The notes below the pieces were generated by a model, which worked only from the letters and a program-made list of their open reading frames with translations, did no database searches and was not told the origin of the DNA. Below, piece after piece: positions 4,688 through 9,094 of a DNA stretch of 9,094 nt. The stretch's first letter is position 1. Each line of letters starts with the position of its first letter. Origin of the DNA: Campylobacterales bacterium (GTDB lineage Bacteria; Campylobacterota; Campylobacteria; Campylobacterales; QNZT01); NCBI GenBank assembly GCA_015662615.1, contig DQTU01000053.1:1-9094 (forward strand). The letters are read 5' to 3'. A program made the translations under genes and the position numbers.

Positions 4688-4714
4688 AATCAAATACAAT
4701 CGAAGGAAGTATAA

Positions 4715-5977
4715 ATGAATGATAAAACCATTGCAATTCACGCAGGATACGACAAAGATTCACAAGCTACTATGGCAGTTCCTATCTACCAAACAACAGC
4801 TTATGAATTTCGAGATAGCGAACATGCAGCGAACCTTTTTGCACTTAAAGAGTTAGGCAATATTTATACACGATTGATGAACCCAACAACTGATGTTTTT
4901 GAAAAAAGATTTGCGGCACTTGAAGGTGGAGCAGCGGCGATTGCAACTTCAAGTGGCATGGCAGCCATCTTTAACACCATCGCCAATGTAGCAGAAGCGG
5001 GAGACAATATCATTTGTGCGAGTAAACTTTATGGTGGAACGCTAACGCTTACTTCTCATACGATAAAAAGATTTGGCATTGAGGCTCGATACTTTGATGT
5101 ACATGAGCCTAAACAATTGGAAGATTTGATTGATGAAAATACAAAACTTATCTTGTTTGAAAGCATCACAAACCCAAGTATCGATGTTCCTGATTTTGAA
5201 GGCATTGTTGCTATAGCAAACAAGCATGGTATTTTAACAGCGGTGGACAATACAGTTGCAACTCCAATTTTGTGTAAACCTTTTGCTTTGGGATGTGATA
5301 TCTCCGTGCACTCAACGAGTAAATATACAACAGGTCAAGGACTTGCTATTGGTGGAATTGTAGTTGAGAGCAAGACCATTCTTGAAAAGATAAAAGGTAA
5401 TCCTAGATATGCACATTTTAATGAGCCAGATGCAAGTTACCATGGCTTGGTTTATACTGATATCCCTCTTCCTATCTTTTCACTTCGTATGAGACTCGCC
5501 CTACTTCGTGACCTTGGAGCAACTCCGAGTCCTTTTAACTCATGGCTGTTTATCCAAGGATTAGAGCATCTGCCACTTCGGATGAAACAACACAGCCAAA
5601 GTGCCTTAGAAATTGCGGAATTTTTAGAGACGCTTCCTATGGTTTTAAAAGTAAATTATCCAGGGTTGAAAAACGATGTTAATTTCCCTTATGCTCAAAA
5701 ATACCTGAGCGGTGGATATAGTGGACTTTTGAGTTTTGAAGTGGAGAGTTTTGAAAAAGCGGTTGAGATTGCTGATAAAACAGAACTTTTTACCATGGTT
5801 GTAAATATCGGTGATAGCAAATCAATCATCACACATCCAGCAAGTACCACACATCAGCAACTTTCAACTGAAGAGTTAAAAGCGGCAGGAGTTCCTAGTG
5901 GGCTTATTCGTCTAAGTGTGGGACTTGAAGATAGTCAAGATTTGATTGAAGATTTAAAAGCGGCGTTAGAGGGTTAA
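4715..5977 (+). CDS. metY: O-acetylhomoserine sulfhydrylase (PLP-dependent)
   Basis: This 420-residue protein of the Cys/Met-metabolism PLP family is expected to make homocysteine from O-acetylhomoserine and sulfide. Seen are the N-terminal TIAIHAGYDKDSQATMAVPIY, YTRLMNPTTDVFEKR (51-65), the phosphate-binding SSGMAAI (79-85), LYGGT (105-109), FESITNPS (148-155), AVDNT (176-180), the PLP lysine Lys203 in HSTSKYTTGQG, and the C-terminal SLIRLSVGLED-type block. The 420-430 residue length and a roughly 50-residue insertion before the C-terminal domain favour MetY over the shorter MetB/MetC. The block after the lysine, TTGQG, differs from the common GGHG. It is the first gene of the operon; metX follows with no gap, which supports acetylhomoserine as substrate. 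The start ATG has GAAGGAAG 5 nt upstream. Confidence 0.93.
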   Translation: MNDKTIAIHAGYDKDSQATMAVPIYQTTAYEFRDSEHAANLFALKELGNIYTRLMNPTTDVFEKRFAALEGGAAAIATSSGMAAIFNTIANVAEAGDNIICASKLYGGTLTLTSHTIKRFGIEARYFDVHEPKQLEDLIDENTKLILFESITNPSIDVPDFEGIVAIANKHGILTAVDNTVATPILCKPFALGCDISVHSTSKYTTGQGLAIGGIVVESKTILEKIKGNPRYAHFNEPDASYHGLVYTDIPLPIFSLRMRLALLRDLGATPSPFNSWLFIQGLEHLPLRMKQHSQSALEIAEFLETLPMVLKVNYPGLKNDVNFPYAQKYLSGGYSGLLSFEVESFEKAVEIADKTELFTMVVNIGDSKSIITHPASTTHQQLSTEELKAAGVPSGLIRLSVGLEDSQDLIEDLKAALEG

Positions 5978-7090
5978 TTGAAAATTACAACACATGCAGA
6001 GAGATTTACCAACCCCCTCTATCTTGAGAGTGGGCGTATATTGGAGCCTTATGAACTCAAATATGAAACCTACGGTACACTTAATGAAGATAAATCCAAT
6101 GTCATCGTAGTCTGCCATGCACTCACAGGAAGCCACCATGCTGCAGGTCTTTATGAAGGAGATCGTAAAGCGGGTTGGTGGGATGAGATGATTGGAGATG
6201 GAAAACCCATCGATACAGAAGCATTTTTTGTCATATGTGTAAATGTTATCGGAAGTTGTTTTGGTTCCACTGGGCCTATGAGTCCCAAGTACCCTTCAAG
6301 TGATCTTTATCGAATGAAATTTCCAGTCATAACTATTAGCGACATGGTAAAAGCACAAAGAATTCTTTTTGATCGTCTAGGTATACACAGAGCACATGCT
6401 ATCATCGGTGGCTCCATGGGAGGTATGCAAGCTCTATGTTTTGCAATAGAACATCCCAATTTTGCATCCAAGCATATTATTTTAGCATCCACTTATGCCA
6501 CAGGGCCTTGGGCAATTGCTTTTAATAAAGTAGCACGAGAAGCGCTGGTTCAAGACCCTGATTTTAAAGATGGTTTTTATGACCCAGTCGAGATTAAAGA
6601 GTCTGGACTTTCAGGTCTTGCTACGGGACGCATGTGTGGGTATATATCCTATCTCAGTCCCGACTCCATGTGTAAAAAATTTGGTAGAAATTATGTGCAA
6701 ACTGATGGTTTATATGAACTATTTGGAAAATTTGAAATTGAGAGATATTTGGATTATAATGGTTTGAACTTTGTCAATTGGTTTGATCCACTGAGCTTTC
6801 TTTATATCACAAAAGCGATAAATATCTTTGATTCGACGAGAAACTATGATTCACTTGAAGATTCGTTAAGTCGAATCAAATCAGAAATAACATTAATTTC
6901 ATTTTCAAATGATTTACTCTTTTTACCAAGAGAAATGGAAAAAATTCATAAAACTATGGGTAATATAGGTAAAGAGAATTTATCCAAATACATAAAGATA
7001 GATAGTGATTATGGTCATGATGCTTTTTTAGTTGAAATAGATAAATTTTCGCACCATGTGACAAATGCATTAAAAGAGGAGACAAGATGA
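5978..7090 (+). CDS. metX: Homoserine O-acetyltransferase
   Basis: This 370-residue alpha/beta-hydrolase-fold enzyme transfers an acyl group from acyl-CoA to homoserine, supplying the substrate of MetY. Seen are YETYGTLN (29-36), CHALTGSHHAAG (46-57), GWWDEMIGDGKPIDT (66-80), NVIGSCFGSTGP (89-100), the nucleophile elbow GGSMGGMQAL with Ser146, and the remaining triad members at Asp312 (SNDLLFLP) and His347 (YGHDAFL). Length is normal. MetX-fold enzymes can use acetyl- or succinyl-CoA; pairing with metY argues for acetyl. The start is TTG at 5978-5980, directly after the metY stop; the protein aligns from its first residues (THAERFTNPLYLESG) and no ATG is available. GAGGG ends 4 nt upstream, a short spacing, so translation may depend on coupling. 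The stop overlaps xseB by 4 bases. Confidence 0.95.
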   Translation: MKITTHAERFTNPLYLESGRILEPYELKYETYGTLNEDKSNVIVVCHALTGSHHAAGLYEGDRKAGWWDEMIGDGKPIDTEAFFVICVNVIGSCFGSTGPMSPKYPSSDLYRMKFPVITISDMVKAQRILFDRLGIHRAHAIIGGSMGGMQALCFAIEHPNFASKHIILASTYATGPWAIAFNKVAREALVQDPDFKDGFYDPVEIKESGLSGLATGRMCGYISYLSPDSMCKKFGRNYVQTDGLYELFGKFEIERYLDYNGLNFVNWFDPLSFLYITKAINIFDSTRNYDSLEDSLSRIKSEITLISFSNDLLFLPREMEKIHKTMGNIGKENLSKYIKIDSDYGHDAFLVEIDKFSHHVTNALKEETR

Positions 7091-7284
7091 GTGAAATGAG
7101 TTTTGAAGAGAGAATTGAAAAATCAAAAGAGATTTTAGAAAAGCTGATGAATTCTGAGAACACACTAAGTGATAGTGTTGCACTTTACAAAAATGGTACG
7201 GATGAGCTAAAAAAGGCAAGCAAACTTTTAGAAGAAGCTAAACTCAAATTTGAAGTCTATCAAAATGATGGCACAAAGGAATAA
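7087..7284 (+). CDS. xseB: Exodeoxyribonuclease VII small subunit
   Basis: This 65-residue protein shows the XseB pattern: SFEERIEKSKEILEKLMNSE, then LSDSVALYKNGTDELKKASKLLEEAKLKFEVY. It is almost wholly helical, made of two antiparallel helices. XseB binds several-fold to the long C-terminal helix of XseA to form exonuclease VII, which degrades single-stranded DNA into oligonucleotides and acts in repair. The large subunit is not in the window. The start ATG overlaps the metX stop as ATGA and has a strong GAGGAG site 6 nt upstream. There is no metabolic link to its neighbours; co-transcription with metX probably only sets expression level. Confidence 0.9.
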   Translation: MSEMSFEERIEKSKEILEKLMNSENTLSDSVALYKNGTDELKKASKLLEEAKLKFEVYQNDGTKE

Positions 7285-7290
7285 GGCGTT

Positions 7291-8091
7291 ATGAAACTTG
7301 CAGCATTGCAACTCTCAACACTTCCTCTTAGTAACTCTAAACTTGATGAGTATTTAAAAAATTGTAGTAAAAAAGGTGCCACTATAGCGGTGCTTGGCGA
7401 ATATGTCTTAAATAGTTTTTTCAAAGAACTTATCAAAATGCCAAAATATATGATAAAAGAGCAAAGCAGACATAAGATAGAAGCACTAGAAGAGTTTGCA
7501 GTCAAATATAACATAGTCATTATCGCACCGATTGTAATCGTAGATGGAGATAAAATCTATAAATGTTTAGGTAAATTTTCAAATTCTGGTAGTGAATTTA
7601 TTAACCAAGAGTTTTTAATTGATTTTGACCATTGGGATGAAGTTACATTTTTTGACAATGAAGCCAATAGTGTTGCAAAACCGATGATCTTTACACATGA
7701 AGGCTTTACTTTTGGAGCTATAAATGGATTTGGGATGCATTTTGATCCTATTTGGATGGCATTTATGCATGAAAATGTAGATATCGTGCTTCTTCCATCT
7801 GTCTCTACTTTTGGATCAAATCAAAGATGGAATGAAGTTTTAAAAACTAGAGCATTTTTAAATAATCTCTATATACTTCGTGTTAATCGCGTTGGAAAAT
7901 ATGATGACAATGAGGGAAGTTTGTGGAAATTTTATGGAAATACTTATCTTGTAAATCCAGATGGACAAATTGAAAATACGCTGGGTGAAAAAGAGGACTA
8001 CATGGTCATCGATATACAGAAAAAAGATATTCATGAAGCAAGACAAAATTGGGGTTTTCATAGCCAACTTCGTGATCGTGGCATGATTTGA
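7291..8091 (+). CDS. Nitrilase-superfamily (carbon-nitrogen hydrolase) protein, catalytic residues missing
   Basis: The 266 residues follow the carbon-nitrogen hydrolase fold: MKLAALQLSTLP at the N-terminus, VLGEYVLNSFF (34-44), NIVIIAPIVIVDGDKIYKC (74-92), NVDIVLLPSVSTFG (162-175), RWNEVLKTRAFLNNLYILRVNRVG (179-202), and YGNTYLVNPDGQIENTLGE (215-233). The superfamily uses a Glu-Lys-Cys triad. Glu37 is present. The segment expected to carry the Lys reads INQEFLIDFD (104-113) with no Lys, and the segment expected to carry the nucleophilic Cys reads GAINGFGMHFDPIW (142-155) with no Cys. The only cysteines are 25 and 92. It is therefore probably not an amidase, and may be a binding or structural protein. 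Six nt separate it from xseB, with AAGGA or AAGGCG as ribosome site; the stop overlaps the next gene's TTG by 4 bases. Confidence 0.85.
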   Translation: MKLAALQLSTLPLSNSKLDEYLKNCSKKGATIAVLGEYVLNSFFKELIKMPKYMIKEQSRHKIEALEEFAVKYNIVIIAPIVIVDGDKIYKCLGKFSNSGSEFINQEFLIDFDHWDEVTFFDNEANSVAKPMIFTHEGFTFGAINGFGMHFDPIWMAFMHENVDIVLLPSVSTFGSNQRWNEVLKTRAFLNNLYILRVNRVGKYDDNEGSLWKFYGNTYLVNPDGQIENTLGEKEDYMVIDIQKKDIHEARQNWGFHSQLRDRGMI

Positions 8092-8759
8092 ACGATTACT
8101 TTCATAGACAGATACAACTTTGGGGAGAAGATAAACAAAACTCTTTACAATCAAAAAAAATTGCTATTATTGGCTGTGGCGGACTTGGATGCTCTTTAGG
8201 AATTGCACTTGGCAGTTCTGGAATTGGTACTATTTACTGTATCGATTTTGACAAAATAGAGATTCACAATATTCATAGACAGATTGCTTTTAAAACTGAA
8301 GATGAAGGCAGCTATAAATGTGATGTTTTATCTACTCTTTTGAGAGCTCGTTCTCCTTATGTTAAAGCAATTTCTAAAAATATGGACTTTGAGAAGTTCT
8401 CTAGTGAAAACCTTAAAGTAGATCTCATTATCGATGCGACAGATAATCTTCATGTAAGAGCACAAATAGATAAATTTGCTAAACAATCAACCACACCATG
8501 GATATATGGATCAGTTGAAGCATTTAACGGGCAAGTCTGTTTCTTTCAAGAGAGTGATTTTTCAGCTTTTAAAATAAGTGATAAAAAACCTGAAGGAATT
8601 GCAGCACCAATAGTTATGCATGTTGCCTCACTTCAAGCAAATTTAGCACTTCGTTATCTTGTAGGACTTCCTGTAAAAAAAGATTGGCTCTATTATCTCT
8701 ATTTTGATGATAATGGAGAGTTGATAACACAAAAATTTGGTATGCCTAAGAAGGGATAA
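8088..8759 (+). CDS. ThiF/MoeB/HesA-family E1-like adenylyltransferase, short form
   Basis: This 223-residue protein has the ATP-binding core of E1-like enzymes that adenylate the C-terminus of sulfur-carrier proteins (ThiS, MoaD and relatives). Seen are YFHRQIQLWG (4-13), IIGCGGLGCSLG (27-38), DFDKIEIHNIHRQ (53-65, with the conserved Asp, Asn and Arg), Lys77, and DATDN (116-120). The adenylation residues look complete. Unlike E. coli MoeB and ThiF it has no CxxC zinc-binding pairs and no obvious catalytic Cys loop; Cys151 is the only cysteine in the second half. It is also shorter than the usual 245-250. The start is TTG 8088-8090 inside the preceding gene's stop; the next Met is residue 99, which would delete the nucleotide site. 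No sulfur-carrier gene lies in the window, so the partner is unknown. Confidence 0.85.
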   Translation: MNDYFHRQIQLWGEDKQNSLQSKKIAIIGCGGLGCSLGIALGSSGIGTIYCIDFDKIEIHNIHRQIAFKTEDEGSYKCDVLSTLLRARSPYVKAISKNMDFEKFSSENLKVDLIIDATDNLHVRAQIDKFAKQSTTPWIYGSVEAFNGQVCFFQESDFSAFKISDKKPEGIAAPIVMHVASLQANLALRYLVGLPVKKDWLYYLYFDDNGELITQKFGMPKKG

Positions 8760-8761
8760 TC

Positions 8762-8968
8762 ATGGATGAAAAAGAAAAAAAGTTAAAAGAGATAGAAGAA
8801 CTCTTAAAAGTATATGATGGAGAGATGGAAATTGCACCCTATGTGTTAAAATATTTGACTCTTGAAGAGTTAGAGTCGATAGAGTTAAATATATTGAAAA
8901 AACAAAGTAATGTGATAGAGGATAATTCTGAGTGGTTAGGGCAATTTAAAAAAGATTTAGAGGGATAG
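8762..8968 (+). CDS. Small acidic helical protein, last gene of the metY operon
   Basis: Encodes 68 residues: a charged helix (DEKEKKLKEIEELLKVYDGE), a middle section EIAPYVLKYLTLEELESIELNI that looks like two short helices, and an acidic tail ending WLGQFKKDLEG. No signal peptide or membrane span. ATG 8762 is 2 nt after the stop of the E1-like gene and has GAAGGGA about 6 nt upstream, so it belongs to the operon. I do not recognise the family. A C-terminal Gly might suggest a sulfur carrier, but the protein lacks a terminal Gly-Gly and the beta-grasp pattern. It could be a partner or regulator of an operon product; this is inference only. Confidence 0.75.
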   Translation: MDEKEKKLKEIEELLKVYDGEMEIAPYVLKYLTLEELESIELNILKKQSNVIEDNSEWLGQFKKDLEG

Positions 8969-8970
8969 CT

Positions 8971-8994
8971 CCCGAGGAAATAAATTCCTTCGGG
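8971..8994 (+). terminator. Terminator-like hairpin at the end of the metY operon
   Basis: CCCGAGGAA (8971-8979) pairs with TTCC-T-TCGGG (8985-8994) around a 5-nt loop, giving a 9-bp stem with one bulged T. It begins 3 bases after the TAG at 8966-8968. No T-run follows on the plus strand, so it may stop transcription weakly or protect the 3' end. It also lies between convergent genes. Confidence 0.6.
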
Positions 8995-9014
8995 TATGCT
9001 TGAAACTTCTGTGA

Positions 9015-9094
9015 TTAGAAGTTAACTGTTCCTGTAATTGTTTTAAGTTTACAACTATCAATTTTAGTCATAACTGCACAACCACATTTTGCAT
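9015..9094 (-). CDS. 3' end of a minus-strand gene with a Cys-rich tail (partial)
   Basis: On the minus strand an open frame enters at the window edge and reads 25 codons before TAA (9015-9017). The residues are AKCGCAVMTKIDSCKLK followed by TITGTVNF, including three Cys, two in a C-G-C arrangement. It is convergent with the metY operon and ends 20 bases beyond the operon hairpin, a sensible gene-end position. Too little is visible to assign a family. A chance open frame is possible at this length. Confidence 0.35.
   Translation of the reverse strand, partial: AKCGCAVMTKIDSCKLKTITGTVNF

Noticed and set aside
4639..4714. SAM riboswitch or T-box upstream of metY
   Set aside because: The gap between divergent amrA and metY is 76 bp and contains promoter-like boxes; there is no room for a riboswitch aptamer.
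6307..6492. Minus-strand open frame within metX
   Set aside because: It is a shadow of the well-supported metX coding frame, with no independent signals.
8762..8968. 68-residue protein as a sulfur-carrier partner for the E1-like enzyme
   Set aside because: It ends in Glu-Gly instead of Gly-Gly, and its sequence is helical and acidic without a beta-grasp pattern.
1..9094. CRISPR arrays, tRNA or rRNA genes
   Set aside because: No regularly spaced repeats and no tRNA cloverleaf or rRNA-like segments were seen while reading both strands.

Overview
The window looks like chromosome from a low-GC member of the Campylobacterota (epsilonproteobacteria; a Sulfurimonas-like relative is my guess). The basis is AT-rich sequence, tight head-to-tail operons, promoters with recognisable -10 boxes but mostly no -35 box, and protein families typical of that phylum. 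Genus cannot be fixed from the sequence alone.

Layout. Positions 1-390 hold the 3' end of guaB (IMP dehydrogenase). It converges on a minus-strand pair of tiny membrane-protein genes (430-745). Next, on the minus strand, is a hicA-hicB toxin-antitoxin operon (856-1444) with its own promoter and a 12-bp AT-rich terminator hairpin. Positions 1445-2392 are a decayed accessory strip: a 17-codon gene start with a strong ribosome binding site, the 5' remnant of an IS110-family transposase on the minus strand with its roughly 300-nt noncoding leader, and a 52-codon orphan ORF. Then comes a second small two-gene membrane module on the plus strand (2393-2727), whose first gene carries an in-frame TGA. 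It ends at a bidirectional terminator.

Positions 2771-4638 (minus) encode amrA and amrB, the AMMECR1-like and Memo-like members of the AmmeMemoRadiSam set, followed by a membrane-anchored low-complexity protein. The radical SAM member is not in the window. Diverging from amrA is a tight six-gene plus-strand operon (4715-8968): metY, metX, xseB, a nitrilase-fold protein lacking its catalytic Cys and Lys, a short ThiF/MoeB-like E1 protein lacking zinc CxxC motifs, and a 68-residue acidic protein. It ends at a hairpin. The last 80 bases are the 3' end of a minus-strand gene with a Cys-rich tail.

How they fit together. MetX acylates homoserine and MetY replaces the acyl group with sulfide to give homocysteine. 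XseB is a DNA-repair subunit that appears to ride in the operon. The nitrilase-like and E1-like proteins are unexplained passengers. The most unusual items are the two look-alike bicistronic membrane modules, the IS110 remnant with its leader, the HicA without the usual active-site His, and the apparent nitrilase pseudoenzyme beside an E1-like protein in a methionine operon.
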